NCBI GenBank assembly: GCA_015200345.1
Contig: CP054187.1
Location: forward strand, 1,968,470-2,032,469
DNA: 64,000 nucleotides
Source: Planctomycetia bacterium
GTDB taxonomy: Bacteria > Planctomycetota > Phycisphaerae > UBA1845 > UTPLA1
Reading direction: 5' to 3'
Each line of letters opens with the position of its first letter. The first letter of the stretch is position 1. This document shows positions 36,279 to 46,066 of this stretch, in pieces. Under the pieces are notes generated by a model. The model saw nothing but the letters and a program-made list of their open reading frames with translations, was not told where the DNA came from and ran no database searches. A program made the position numbers and the translations under genes.

Positions 36279-36737
36279 TTACCTTCCTTCCCGTGCGGCC
36301 GCCTCCATCAACTCCGCCGGCGGCTGGGGGTTGTGTCCCACGACTTCATGCCCGCAATCCGGACAGTATGTCTTCTCTTCCGTCTCCGGGTCCACGCGAC
36401 GCTTCCAGAGAACCCACGTCGGCTTGGTCTTTGCCTTCGTGTACTCGCCGTTTTCGTCCTTCACCCAATAGCATGCCTCGCCGGCGTAGGCGTCCATCTT
36501 CCCGCAGACCTTGCACTTGATCGGCTCGACTTCCCCTTCGTCGATCGTGTGCTCGAAAGACTTGCCTGTCTCGGCACAGACATAGAATCGCTGCCGGGCA
36601 GACGCCGCGGCCGAGTCTCCGCCTAAATTGTACCACGCCACCCCCGCCGCCAGCACGAAAATCCCGCCCGCCACGGCGAGTTTGACCTTGCTATTGCCGT
36701 CGCCGGTGTCGTTGGCAGCCAAGATGCGCTCCCACAA
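36279..36737 (-). CDS. membrane-anchored protein with two Cys pairs, unrecognised
   Basis: The 152-residue product has one membrane segment ([21 protein letters not shown], residues about 18-38) and then a soluble part with CKVC and YCPDCGHE pairs, a likely zinc ribbon facing outward, plus single Cys in YVCAETG and EACYWV. No family was recognised. The only N-terminal starts are non-ATG: TTG at 36737, or TTG at 36722 with GGAG 6 nt upstream. It is 4-40 bp before the prepilin-like gene, so the two are probably co-expressed and it may assist that protein. Confidence 0.6.
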   Translation of the reverse strand: MWERILAANDTGDGNSKVKLAVAGGIFVLAAGVAWYNLGGDSAAASARQRFYVCAETGKSFEHTIDEGEVEPIKCKVCGKMDAYAGEACYWVKDENGEYTKAKTKPTWVLWKRRVDPETEEKTYCPDCGHEVVGHNPQPPAELMEAAAREGR

Positions 36738-37152
36738 TTACCTGATCGCCAGCCGCCCCCGTTCGAGGCAGCCGTCCTGAACACTTGATTCGCCCCGCAA
36801 CCCGATCGTTCAGGGCCGGGAAGAACCAGAGACAGGCCGGGGCGGGACAACCCATTAAAAAGCAGCGGCAACCCCGTCGGACAGATAGTTTCACCAAGCC
36901 CGGCGGGTCTTGCAAGCGCAGATCGGGTTAAGAATCAGTCAACGCGCAGGCCGCGCCCCGCCGCCCATGGTTGAAAACTCACAGGTCCGCCCCACGGAAT
37001 CCATCCGTGTCCCAGTTGAGGGCGGCCTCTACCTTGCAGTGGGTATCGACGTAGTGTGGGGAATCCCGTGCAGATATGATGACCGCTGCGTTATACCTGA
37101 ATCGCCGCCCGTTCGTGGGGCGGCCCAGCCGATTCGTTCACGGGAGTGACCC
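36738..37152. other. divergent intergenic region
   Basis: 415 bp between the zinc-ribbon gene (minus) and the oligopeptidase gene (plus). TATGAT at 37075-37080 could be a -10 for the latter with a leader of about 65 nt, but the -35 (TAGTGT, 17 bp upstream) is poor. Nothing else was identified. Confidence 0.4.
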
Positions 37153-39369
37153 ATGCGCAGATTCGTCGTCCGTTCGGATTCGTGCCTCACTGTTTTCACG
37201 CTTGCCGCATCCGTGGTGTTGTCGCTGGTCGCGTCGCACCGCGCCCGCGCCGGGGAGACGATCACCTACCCCAAGACGAAGACCGTCGAGCAGGTGGACG
37301 AGCTTCACGGCCGGAAGATCGCCGATCCCTACCGCTGGCTGGAGGACCTTGACGGCGCGGACACCAAGCAATGGGTCGAGGCGCAGAACAAGGTCACGTT
37401 CGGCTACCTCGAAACGATCGGCCCGCGCAAGCTGATCAAGGAGCGGCTGACGAAGCTGTGGAATTACGAGCGCTACGGCACGCCGTTCAAGGAGGGCGGG
37501 CGGTACTTCATCTCCAAGAATGACGGCCTGCAGAATCAAAACGTCTTCTACACGATGGAGACGCTCGACGCCGAACCGCAACTGCTGCTCGATCCCAACA
37601 CGTTTTCGAAGGACGGCACGGTCGCGCTCTCCGGCATGGCCATCAGCGAGGATGGCAAGCACCTGGCCTATGGCGTGTCGGACGCCGGGTCGGACTGGCA
37701 GACGTGGAAGGTGATGGACATCGCGACGCGCAAGGAACTGCCCGACGTGATCAAGTGGGTGAAGTTCTCCGGGGCTGACTGGACGAAGGACGGCAAGGGG
37801 TTCTTCTACAGCCGCTACGACGAGCCGAAGGAGGGCAACGCGCTGTCGAAGGTGAATTACTACCACAAGCTGTATTATCATCGCCTCGGCGATCCGCAGG
37901 AAAAAGACACGCTCATCTACAAGCGCGACGACCAGAAGGAGTGGGGCTTCGGCGGCAGCGTCACCGAAGACGGCCGCTACCTGATCGTTCACATCTGGCT
38001 GGGCACCGAGCGGAAGAATCGCATCTATTACAAGGACCTGACGAAGGCCGACGCCCAGGTCACGCCGCTGCTGGATGACTTCGACGCCGAGTACGACTTC
38101 ATCGACAACGAAGGCCCGGTGTTCTGGTTCAAGACGGATTTGAACGCCCCGCGCGGCCGCGTGATTGCGATTGATACGACCCGGCCGCAGCGCGAGAACT
38201 GGAAGGAGCTGATTCCCGAAGCGAAGGAGACGCTCCAGGGCGTGAGCGTCGTGGGCGAGAAGTTTTTCTGCAACTACCTGAAAGACGCGCAGACCGAGGT
38301 GCGCATCTGCGGGCTGGACGGCAAGTTCATCCGCAACGTGGACCTGCCGGGGATCGGTTCGGCCGGCGGCTTCGGCGGCAAGCGGAAGGACAAAGAGACT
38401 TTTTACTCATTTACGAGTTTTTCGGTGCCCGGCACGATTTATCGCTACGACATCGAAAAGGGCCGCAGCACCGTCTTCAAGCAGCCGAAGGTGGATTTCA
38501 ATCCGAACGACTACGACGTGAAGCAGGTGTTCTACAGCAGCAAGGACGGCACGCAGGTGCCGATGTTCATCGTCCATCGCAAGGGCATCAAGCTCGACGG
38601 GAATAACCCGACGTACCTGTACGGCTACGGCGGGTTCAATATTTCGCTGACGCCGAGCTTCTCCGTCAGCAACCTCGTCTGGATGGAGATGGGCGGCGTC
38701 TATGCGATGGCCAATCTGCGCGGCGGCGGGGAGTACGGCAAGGCCTGGCACGACGCCGGCCGGCTGCATAATAAGCAAAACGTCTTTGACGACTTCATCG
38801 CCGCGGCCCAGTGGCTCATTGAGAACAAATATACCCGCCCGGCCAAGCTTTCCATCGGCGGCGGCAGCAACGGCGGCCTGCTGGTCGGCGCGTGCATGAC
38901 CCAGCGGCCCGACCTGTTCGGCGCGGCCCTTCCGGCTGTGGGCGTGCTGGACATGCTGCGGTTTGAAAAGTTCACCATCGGCTGGGCCTGGCGCAGCGAC
39001 TACGGCACGGTCGAGAAGAAGGACGATTTCGAGTACTTGCTCACGTATTCGCCGCTGCACAATCTCAAGAAGGGGACGAAGTACCCGGCCACGCTGATCA
39101 CCACGGGCGACCACGACGATCGCGTCGTGCCGAGCCATAGCTTCAAGTTCGCGTCCGCCTTGCAGGCCGCGCACGAGGGCGACAACCCCGTGCTGATTCG
39201 CATTGAGACGCGCGCCGGGCACGGTGCCGGCAAGCCGACGATGATGATCATCGAGGAGCAGGCCGACCGCTGGGCGTTTCTCGTCAAAGCCCTGGACATG
39301 AACGAATCGGCGATGAAGCTCGGCGCGACCAAACTGGATCCGGCGGAGCCGACCCGTCGCGCGGATTGA
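37153..39369 (+). CDS. exported prolyl oligopeptidase family serine peptidase (S9A)
   Basis: 738 aa. A signal peptide (SCLTVFTLAASVVLSLVA, cut near SHRARA-GE) marks export. Residues about 60-420 form the seven-bladed propeller (ADPYRWLEDLDG, VALSGMAISEDGKHLAYGVS). The alpha/beta-hydrolase domain carries Ser572 (GGSNGG), Asp656 (DHDDRV) and His690 (RAGHGAG). Enzymes of this family cut peptides after Pro, with the propeller limiting substrate size. All catalytic residues are present. It lies upstream of arfB with 53 bp between them. Confidence 0.92.
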   Translation: MRRFVVRSDSCLTVFTLAASVVLSLVASHRARAGETITYPKTKTVEQVDELHGRKIADPYRWLEDLDGADTKQWVEAQNKVTFGYLETIGPRKLIKERLTKLWNYERYGTPFKEGGRYFISKNDGLQNQNVFYTMETLDAEPQLLLDPNTFSKDGTVALSGMAISEDGKHLAYGVSDAGSDWQTWKVMDIATRKELPDVIKWVKFSGADWTKDGKGFFYSRYDEPKEGNALSKVNYYHKLYYHRLGDPQEKDTLIYKRDDQKEWGFGGSVTEDGRYLIVHIWLGTERKNRIYYKDLTKADAQVTPLLDDFDAEYDFIDNEGPVFWFKTDLNAPRGRVIAIDTTRPQRENWKELIPEAKETLQGVSVVGEKFFCNYLKDAQTEVRICGLDGKFIRNVDLPGIGSAGGFGGKRKDKETFYSFTSFSVPGTIYRYDIEKGRSTVFKQPKVDFNPNDYDVKQVFYSSKDGTQVPMFIVHRKGIKLDGNNPTYLYGYGGFNISLTPSFSVSNLVWMEMGGVYAMANLRGGGEYGKAWHDAGRLHNKQNVFDDFIAAAQWLIENKYTRPAKLSIGGGSNGGLLVGACMTQRPDLFGAALPAVGVLDMLRFEKFTIGWAWRSDYGTVEKKDDFEYLLTYSPLHNLKKGTKYPATLITTGDHDDRVVPSHSFKFASALQAAHEGDNPVLIRIETRAGHGAGKPTMMIIEEQADRWAFLVKALDMNESAMKLGATKLDPAEPTRRAD

Positions 39370-39422
39370 GGTTCGCGGAGAATGCCGCTTCCGTGGCGCG
39401 GGGATGCCGACCTTCAAGAACC

Positions 39423-39854
39423 ATGTACCGTATCAACGCCGAGCTATCGATTCCGCTGCGCGAGCTGCGCTTCACGTTCAGCCGCAGCAGCGGTCCGGGC
39501 GGCCAGAAGGTCAACAAAGTCTCGACGCGCGTCACGCTGCTGTTCGACGTGGCGCACAGCCCCTCACTGACCGATGGGCAGCGCGAACGACTCTCACGCG
39601 CCTTGGCATCGCGCCTGACGCAGGATGGCGTTCTGCGAATCGACGCGGGCGAAGCGCGATCGCAAGCCGCCAACCGCGAGATCGCCCTTGAGCGGTTCAA
39701 CCGGTTGCTGGCCGGCGCGCTGCGCGTTCACAAAAAGCGAACAAAGACCAAGCCGACGCGCGCGTCGATCGAGCGTCGCCTGGGGGAGAAGTCAAAGCGC
39801 AGCGAGCGGAAGCGGTGGCGCTCCGGGCGATCCCACACTTCCGATTCCGATTGA
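39423..39854 (+). CDS. arfB: alternative ribosome-rescue factor ArfB/YaeJ-like
   Basis: The ATG at 39423 gives 143 aa. FSRSSGPGGQKVNKVSTRV holds the GGQ motif used by release factors to hydrolyse peptidyl-tRNA, and the C-terminus is strongly basic (HKKRTKTKPTRASIERRLGEKSKRSERKRW), as in the tail that ArfB inserts into the empty mRNA channel. It frees ribosomes stalled without a stop codon. No good ribosome site is seen, but the start fits the family. Confidence 0.9.
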   Translation: MYRINAELSIPLRELRFTFSRSSGPGGQKVNKVSTRVTLLFDVAHSPSLTDGQRERLSRALASRLTQDGVLRIDAGEARSQAANREIALERFNRLLAGALRVHKKRTKTKPTRASIERRLGEKSKRSERKRWRSGRSHTSDSD

Positions 39855-39898
39855 TCACGCCGCGCTCGTTCGATTGCTTGCGGAATCGGCTCTTTGAA

Positions 39899-40561
39899 TC
39901 AGGTGAGAAACGGATTGTGCCGGCGTTCGCGGGCGATGGTCGTCACCGGCCCGTGACCGCTGTAGGACTTCGTCTCATCGGGCAGCACGAGCAGTCGCTC
40001 CTTGATGTTGCGAATCAGCCGATCGTGATCGCTGTGATGGAAATCCGTGCGTCCGATGGAGCTGTGGAAAAGGGCGTCACCGACGATCACGACGCCTGCC
40101 GCGGCGCAGTACAGGCTGCGCCCGCCCGGAGAATGGCCGGAGGTGTCAAGAATATGCCACGTCGAGCCGTCCAGCTCAAGTGAGCCGCCGTGCGGCAAAT
40201 CGATACTCTCTTTCACGCCTGTTGAGAACGGAATGCCGATGTCGGCGGAGAGATTCTCGCGCGGGTCGTTCAGCGCCTTGCTTTCCTCGTTGGCGATGTA
40301 CACGGGCAGGCCGCTGAATTGGCCGAGAATCTCCGGAATCCCCGCGATGTGATCGGCGTGGGCATGCGTCAGCACGATCGCGGCGGGAGTCAGCTTATTC
40401 TTCGTCACCTGCCGCGCAATCTCCGACGCCGACGGCGGCAGCCCGGGATCGATGATCCAGCACGCGCCGCCCGTCCGGCATGACACGATGTAAGCGTTTT
40501 CGCCGAAGCTCGGCTCGGTGACGCAGTGAATCGAAACCGGGTTGGCCATGGCGTTGAGCAT
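39899..40561 (-). CDS. MBL-fold hydrolase, glyoxalase II-like
   Basis: 220 aa (or 216 from the ATG at 40549). THAHADHIAGIPEIL gives the HxHxDH metal site; DTSGHSPGGRSLY and VVIVGDALFHSSIGRTDF supply the next ligands, and SGHGPVTTI the last. It belongs to the small hydroxyacylglutathione hydrolase-like group of thioesterases; glutathione is not implied in a planctomycete. It converges with arfB and shares direction with the large PQQ protein gene just upstream (11 bp). Confidence 0.85.
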   Translation of the reverse strand: MLNAMANPVSIHCVTEPSFGENAYIVSCRTGGACWIIDPGLPPSASEIARQVTKNKLTPAAIVLTHAHADHIAGIPEILGQFSGLPVYIANEESKALNDPRENLSADIGIPFSTGVKESIDLPHGGSLELDGSTWHILDTSGHSPGGRSLYCAAAGVVIVGDALFHSSIGRTDFHHSDHDRLIRNIKERLLVLPDETKSYSGHGPVTTIARERRHNPFLT

Positions 40562-40572
40562 GGGGTTGCAGA

Positions 40573-43500
40573 TCAGCGAGACGAATCCGCGTCAACGTAA
40601 CTCAAGATGCGGCGACCGTCGAGCACCAGAAAGGCCCCGTCGCGCAAATACAAGCCGCCGAAGGACAACAACGGAGGCGTCACAATGGACACGCCACCGG
40701 CCGATGCCTCGCCTTGCTTTCGCGCGATGCGCGTGCGTCGCGGCTGCCCGCTTTCCAGATCAAACGCCAGGATTCGCAGGCTGCGCGCCCGGTCGCGCGC
40801 CGTCGCATCGCTTGGCATCGTCGTCGGCTCATCGGACAGCGATCCGAAGGCCGCGTATTCGGCCCGTGCTTCGGCTGCGCCGGCTTCCACGATTGCGATC
40901 ACGGCATCGCGTGCGACCCGCGGCGGATCGACACGCAACAATCCGTTCACCGTCTGCGACCAGAGCGTTTGCCCGTCGGCCGCATCGAGCACGGTCAACC
41001 GATTCGACGACGCGGTGACGAGCCGACCGTCGGAGAGTTCGGCCCAAAGCGGGTCGCCCCCCGACTCGACGAGCGACGCGGACGTCCAGATCGGCAATCC
41101 GTCGCGCAGCTCGTACTTCGTGATTCGCCCGCCATCGTGGCCGATCAGTACCCCTTCGGAATCGACTTGTAGCGTGCCGAGCAAAAAGCGTTCGTCGCTG
41201 GTCAGGGTCCAGGCCGCCGCGCCGCTCGGCAGATCGTAGCAGGTGATGGCGTTGGAGGTGACTGCCAGAAGCGTGTCACGCGGAGTGAATTGCACGGACT
41301 GGATCGGCCACTCGTCGCCCGGACGCAGCGTGGCGACCGGCCGGCCCGACGCGGCCTCCAGCACGGTGATCGCCTGCGATCGCTCCTGCCATGAGGTATG
41401 ACAAACATATGTCTCATTGGCGGTGAGTTGGCCGCCGACCGGCAGCCGCACCGCCGCTCGCCAGCGCACGCCGCCGTCGGCCAAGTCGATGGCGACCAAC
41501 TCTCCGTGATCGTCGGCGCTGAACAGCCGCGTCGGCGTCAGGGCGTGCATGGAGTAAGACGCGATCTCCTCCGGGTCGGATCGTGGATCGGGGCGGGCCT
41601 CCTCGCCGATGCTCCATTCGACCCGGCCGGTCGCGCGCGCGACGGCAAAAAGCCGCTGCGGCGTGGCGAAGATCAGTCGCTCGCGGTCCATGCCAAGCAA
41701 GGCGGGCTGCACCGCAACGACCGGCGCATCGCGCCAAATCGTCCGCCCGGTGGCCGCGTGAATGTATTCCAGACGTCCGTCGGTATACAGCGCAACGCCC
41801 TCCCAGGTGGTCCCGGGCAGCCGAGGAAAGACCGGTTCGAGAATGGTCGCATGTTCGCCAAAGACCCGCTGGTGCGACGCATCGGCCGCGATCGTGGCGA
41901 GGTCGTGGGCCGGCTCGCGTGGCGGCCCCTTCGGAAACATCGCCTGCATCATCGATGCGAACGTATGCGTCGCCCCGCGATGTTCGAACTGCGCGGTCGG
42001 AAACCGTCGCACCCCGCGCGCCAGCCATTGCGCGGCTTCCCGCGCCTGACCGGCTTCGCGCAGCGCATCGCACAACTCGGCACATAAGCCCGGACGCTCG
42101 AATGCGTCCGCCCGCCGTGCGCTGCGCCGAAGCGCGTCCACCGCTTCATTCCAATCGCCCTGGCGAGCGGCCCGCCGCGCGAAGGTTCGCAGCGCCGTCG
42201 CGGCGGCTGTGCTGTTCGGAAACGAATCGGCCGCTTCCAGCAGGTCCGCCGCGTCGGACGATTGCTCCGCGCGGGCCAGCCGGTCCCGCGCGCGCTGCTC
42301 CAGCGAGTCGTACACTGCCGCCCCGCCTTCATGGCGAAGCCGATCGATGCAGCGCATCGCGACGAAGCCCGCCGGCTGACGCGGAACCTCTGATTCGCCG
42401 ATCGGCTCGTTCCCGGCGACCGGCGGCAGCAGGTTCGCATCCAGCTCCACGCGCACCCGGCGCAACGTGGGCTGATTGAGAACCTGTTGGTACTCCTCGA
42501 CCGCCTCACGGAGTTTGCGAAGCCGGCGCAGTACAAACGCACGCTCGAATCGGTTGACGATCTCCTCCTGCGGACCCGTCGCACACGCCCCGGCCAACTC
42601 CAGCAGCGCGGCGGATGCCTCCCACCCGCGCCGTGCTTCATCCTCCGCCGCGTCGACGCCGCTCCGCGCAATGAGAGCATATTCAGTCAATTGTCGATAC
42701 AATCCCCGCCGCGCCGGTTCGTCACGCAAGCCTGACGGACCGCCCAGCCGCGCGATCGCCTCGCGCGCCGCGCGCAACGCCGTTTCGTAATCGCGCGCCG
42801 CCAGCGACAGCTCCGCCATCGCCAGGGCCGGCTGCGCATCGTCGGGCCGCTCGCGCATCCGCTCCGCGATCCGCTTCATCGCCGACGCGCGCGAATCCAG
42901 ACCGCACACGCTCAACGCCGAAGCCGCCACGATCTGATCCGGCAACACCAGGACATTCCCGGCGTCCTCCACCGACCAGCGGTACGGACGCGGCGGACCG
43001 CCGTCGAGGCTCATCTGCACCAGCGCGCGATCCGTTGGAATCAGCAACCCCTCGCTCGTCACCGCGCCGCGACCGAAGACCTGGCCGCTGTCCAGCGGCC
43101 TCTGCCAGGCAATCCGCCGCGCCGCAAGGTCGTAGCAAACCACTTGCGAGCCCGCGAGATACAGCCGGTCGTTCGCCACACCCAGGATCACCTCCGGCAG
43201 GTGGGCCGACTCCAGCGACAGACGAAACTGCTCGCGTCCGCTCAACGCGTCGAAGACAAAAATCTGATCGGCATCCAGCGGCGAGACGATCAGCGAATCG
43301 CGCCACACGATCGGAGGCTGGTAGTGCCACGACCGCGCCGGCCTGCCCATGCGCGTCGGCCAGAGTCCCTCCGGCGCCTCGGTGAATTGCGAGGTATACG
43401 TCGTGAGCCAGACAACGCGGCCGGTGTGGCGGCTGACCGCCGCAACCGCTCCCAGATTGGTGGCGACAAAGACCAGATCGCCCCACGCGGCAGCGTGCGT

Positions 43501-45033
43501 CAACGTCGCGCGGTGATAGCCGTAGCTGCCGGTCGCGGCTTCGGCGATGTGCGTGGCGAGTTCCAGCGCGCCGCTTGCGGCATCGATCCGCAGCAGGAGA
43601 CAGGCCTCGAATCCGAAGGCCTTTCGCCGCCGTGCGATCGCATAGAGCTTGTCGTCGATCTGCAACGGCGCGCCATCCAGCCGGAGACGCTCGAACGCGC
43701 CGACCAGACCGTTCAGATCATTGCGCCAGATCACCTTGCCTGTCGCGGCGTTCAGGCAGACCAGCGTCGCCAGTGTGCCGGGCGATTCGCCCTCGCGCGG
43801 CGCCGCCGGACGCTCCAGATGAACGTACAAGCGCCCCGCTTGCAGGAGCGATGTAAACTGTGGCGGCGCGTCATCGTCCGACATCCACGCCCCGCCGGCG
43901 CTCTCTGCGCCCTCGAGCGTATAGCGCCAGACCTCGCGACCGGGGTCGTTCGGATCAATCGACCACACGCGCGTGGCATCGTGTAAAAAAACAAGTGTGC
44001 GACCACTGCCCGGCGGCGCCTCGCCCGCGACCGCACAGGCAGCCAACAATCGGCCGCTCTGCACCGCGCGCGTCACGGCATCGCGACGCGCCACGGAAGA
44101 CTCGTACCCCTCGAACGCATTGTCCAGCGCGAGCCGCTCACGATCGGAGTAACGCCACAGCCTCGCTTCGGCGCGCGAGATCGTGCGGCTTGCACCGCGC
44201 CGCGCCGACCCGCCGCAAAACGCCCCGGGCGTCGAGTTGAAATCATCTTCCGGCGACAAAGCGGCCGAACCCTCCAGCTCGCGCTGCACGCCGCGTAGAA
44301 AATCCCGCAGCAACTGCTCACGGCCCGCCCACACCACGGTCGGCCCGCCGCCCATCGACAGTTCGCGCTCCAACGCCTCCAGCGGCGCCCGATCGCCCGA
44401 CCACACCGCTGCGCACGCCGCTTTCGCTCGCCATCGCAATCCGCTTCCGCGGCGGCTTGGATGATGCGCCGAAAGCTCCATCCACCACCGCCGCGCAGCC
44501 TGAAGATCCCCCGCCGCCAGCGCCCGTTCCGCCGCCTCGTCCAGCGCCTCGCCGCCGGCCAACGTCGCAAAGGCATCGGCTGCGACCGACAGCAACTCCG
44601 CCATCGACGACGACTGCCTCGCCCGACTCAATCGCTCCCGTGCCGCTGGGCCGATCGTCTCTTCCAACGCCTCCAACCCCGCATCCGGCCACGTGCACAT
44701 CAGGCGATTGACGTGCTGCCGAATGGTGACGTACACCCCATCCGGCTCCTCGATCAGGTAATCACCGCCTTGCGTCGCCAGCTCATACAGGGCCGTCGCC
44801 GCAGCCGCATGACGGCCCGATTCAGCCAATCGCACCGCCGCGGCCAATTTCTCCTGAATCTCAAAACTTGTATTCAGAAACGCGCCGGCACTTTGACGCG
44901 GAGGTTCGCCCGGCCCCACGGCTTGTCCCCAGCCAACCGCAGGCCCGAGCCAGCAAAGCACCCATAAAGGAGGTACGAGTCGCACCGGTTCTGTCCTGTT
45001 CCGGGCACGCCGAGCATGCGCCGCGTGATCCAC
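40573..45033 (-). CDS. very large secreted PQQ beta-propeller/TPR protein
   Basis: 1486 aa from a GTG with AGGAGG 5 nt upstream. A signal peptide (LVPPLWVLCWLGPAVGWG) precedes a helical repeat part, then a first set of PQQ-type blades (VFLHDATRVWSIDPNDPGREVWRY, LVCLNAATGKVIWRNDL), a central TPR-like region of about 350 residues, and a second propeller (ALYTDGRLEYIHAATGRTIWR, LTVLDAADGQTLWSQ). No catalytic residues were recognised. Such BamB-like proteins are common and large in planctomycetes; a scaffold on the outer side of the inner membrane is likely. The MBL gene follows 11 bp downstream. Confidence 0.75.
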   Translation of the reverse strand: MDHAAHARRARNRTEPVRLVPPLWVLCWLGPAVGWGQAVGPGEPPRQSAGAFLNTSFEIQEKLAAAVRLAESGRHAAAATALYELATQGGDYLIEEPDGVYVTIRQHVNRLMCTWPDAGLEALEETIGPAARERLSRARQSSSMAELLSVAADAFATLAGGEALDEAAERALAAGDLQAARRWWMELSAHHPSRRGSGLRWRAKAACAAVWSGDRAPLEALERELSMGGGPTVVWAGREQLLRDFLRGVQRELEGSAALSPEDDFNSTPGAFCGGSARRGASRTISRAEARLWRYSDRERLALDNAFEGYESSVARRDAVTRAVQSGRLLAACAVAGEAPPGSGRTLVFLHDATRVWSIDPNDPGREVWRYTLEGAESAGGAWMSDDDAPPQFTSLLQAGRLYVHLERPAAPREGESPGTLATLVCLNAATGKVIWRNDLNGLVGAFERLRLDGAPLQIDDKLYAIARRRKAFGFEACLLLRIDAASGALELATHIAEAATGSYGYHRATLTHAAAWGDLVFVATNLGAVAAVSRHTGRVVWLTTYTSQFTEAPEGLWPTRMGRPARSWHYQPPIVWRDSLIVSPLDADQIFVFDALSGREQFRLSLESAHLPEVILGVANDRLYLAGSQVVCYDLAARRIAWQRPLDSGQVFGRGAVTSEGLLIPTDRALVQMSLDGGPPRPYRWSVEDAGNVLVLPDQIVAASALSVCGLDSRASAMKRIAERMRERPDDAQPALAMAELSLAARDYETALRAAREAIARLGGPSGLRDEPARRGLYRQLTEYALIARSGVDAAEDEARRGWEASAALLELAGACATGPQEEIVNRFERAFVLRRLRKLREAVEEYQQVLNQPTLRRVRVELDANLLPPVAGNEPIGESEVPRQPAGFVAMRCIDRLRHEGGAAVYDSLEQRARDRLARAEQSSDAADLLEAADSFPNSTAAATALRTFARRAARQGDWNEAVDALRRSARRADAFERPGLCAELCDALREAGQAREAAQWLARGVRRFPTAQFEHRGATHTFASMMQAMFPKGPPREPAHDLATIAADASHQRVFGEHATILEPVFPRLPGTTWEGVALYTDGRLEYIHAATGRTIWRDAPVVAVQPALLGMDRERLIFATPQRLFAVARATGRVEWSIGEEARPDPRSDPEEIASYSMHALTPTRLFSADDHGELVAIDLADGGVRWRAAVRLPVGGQLTANETYVCHTSWQERSQAITVLEAASGRPVATLRPGDEWPIQSVQFTPRDTLLAVTSNAITCYDLPSGAAAWTLTSDERFLLGTLQVDSEGVLIGHDGGRITKYELRDGLPIWTSASLVESGGDPLWAELSDGRLVTASSNRLTVLDAADGQTLWSQTVNGLLRVDPPRVARDAVIAIVEAGAAEARAEYAAFGSLSDEPTTMPSDATARDRARSLRILAFDLESGQPRRTRIARKQGEASAGGVSIVTPPLLSFGGLYLRDGAFLVLDGRRILSYVDADSSR

Positions 45034-45292
45034 GAACCCTCCTGAATCATAAGCCCACTGGGGGTTCGTCTGTAGCGCGTTCGATCGGCGCGGGCTGAAC
45101 CATGCCGTTCTCCTCCATCAGCAGCCGAACGTGATAAAAAAAGCCGCGATCCGGTCGGACCGCGGCGAAGAATACTTCCGTGATTAGCGATGCGGGGCGG
45201 TCAGTTCAAGCATGCGCGACCGGCCGCGACGAGTAGCCTCCCCAATTATCTCCTCGTGCCGCTCCCGGCTCGCCGGGGACCGACCACCGCGG
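45034..45292. other. spacer between two minus-strand genes
   Basis: 259 bp containing one terminator (45136-45166). No convincing promoter for the PQQ gene was found; TATGAT at 45051-45046 is too near the ribosome site. Confidence 0.5.
45136..45166 (-). terminator. Rho-independent terminator of the DUF-type lipoprotein gene
   Basis: On the minus strand GCCGCG(45166-45161)...CGCGGC(45148-45143), with an inner 3-bp CCG/CGG extension, followed by seven T (45142-45136). It ends the transcript of the lipoprotein gene 45293-45823. Confidence 0.75.
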
Positions 45293-45823
45293 CTAATCAT
45301 CCCGCTTCTTGGCCTTCTTGCCGTGCTTCTCGAAGAACTTGCAAAGTTCCTCGGCCGACGATTCGGCCAGAGCGCCGTCACCCGTGCGACTCGCCTCGCT
45401 CTTGGTCGCGATCTGCACGCGGCCGACCTCGGCCCCGTTGGCCTTCAGGTAATACAGCACGATGGCGTGCTTGTCGGGGAAGACCGATCCGCCCTTGTTG
45501 AACCACATGATGTGCGGCTCAATGGTCAGCGTCGGCGAACCGCCGCGGAACGGCGCGTCGTCGCCCATGGTCAGCTCTTCCTTCAGCGCCTTGACCAACT
45601 CGCTCTTGAAGCTCGTCGAGACGAGGCCGCCCAGTTCCGTCTGGGGCTGTTCGATCGTGACGCCGGCATACTGCGAATAGCCGCTCGCACCGGTGCCCGG
45701 CACGATGTCAAAATCGCTGCTCGCGCCCTTGGCCTCCTTGAAGGCCCGCTTCGCGACGGTCGTGCAGCCCGAACCGGCCAGCACGGTCACAGCCAGAAAT
45801 CCGCAGACGATGAACTTGCGCAT
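45293..45823 (-). CDS. lipoprotein, function unknown
   Basis: 176 aa from an ATG with AGGAGGAGAG upstream. The signal MRKFIVCGFLAVTVLAGSGC has the lipobox with Cys20. The mature part is small and mixed alpha/beta (QPQTELGGLVSTSFKSELVKALKEEL, TLTIEPHIMWFNKGG, KHAIVLYYLKANGAEVGRVQI) and ends in a basic KKAKKRDD. It has some look of small periplasmic DUF4410-type lipoproteins, but that is weak. It is a single gene with its own promoter and terminator, next to the paralogous lipoprotein pair. Confidence 0.65.
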   Translation of the reverse strand: MRKFIVCGFLAVTVLAGSGCTTVAKRAFKEAKGASSDFDIVPGTGASGYSQYAGVTIEQPQTELGGLVSTSFKSELVKALKEELTMGDDAPFRGGSPTLTIEPHIMWFNKGGSVFPDKHAIVLYYLKANGAEVGRVQIATKSEASRTGDGALAESSAEELCKFFEKHGKKAKKRDD

Positions 45824-45907
45824 GGTCTCTCCTCCTGTCGGTTGCGAGGTTCGTTTGGTTGAGTCCGCCGGTACGTTTCGATGGGCTGTCAAACGACAGC
45901 GGCTGGG

Positions 45908-45935
45908 ATTGTATGTCGAGGGGGCAGGGCGTCAA
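45908..45935 (-). promoter_or_regulatory. sigma70 promoter of the 176-aa lipoprotein gene
   Basis: TTGACG (45935-45930), 16 bp, TACAAT (45913-45908), both read on the minus strand. Transcript start near 45900, leader about 77 nt. Confidence 0.65.
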
Positions 45936-45965
45936 ACACGGCGATTGCCCTGATTCGCAGCCAAG

Positions 45966-46009
45966 AAAAAAACGCCGCCCCGCCTGTCAGGTCGACAAAC
46001 GGGACGGCG
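45966..46009 (-). terminator. Rho-independent terminator of the paralogous lipoprotein operon
   Basis: CGCCGTCCCG (46009-46000) pairs with CGGGGCGGCG (45982-45973), one G-U pair, followed by seven T (45972-45966), on the minus strand. The two-gene operon ends 58 bp upstream of it. Confidence 0.8.
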
Positions 46010-46066
46010 CGAGGAGCTACGTCAAACCAATCCAGCACAAACCGGCGGCAAGCCGGTGTGGGGACG

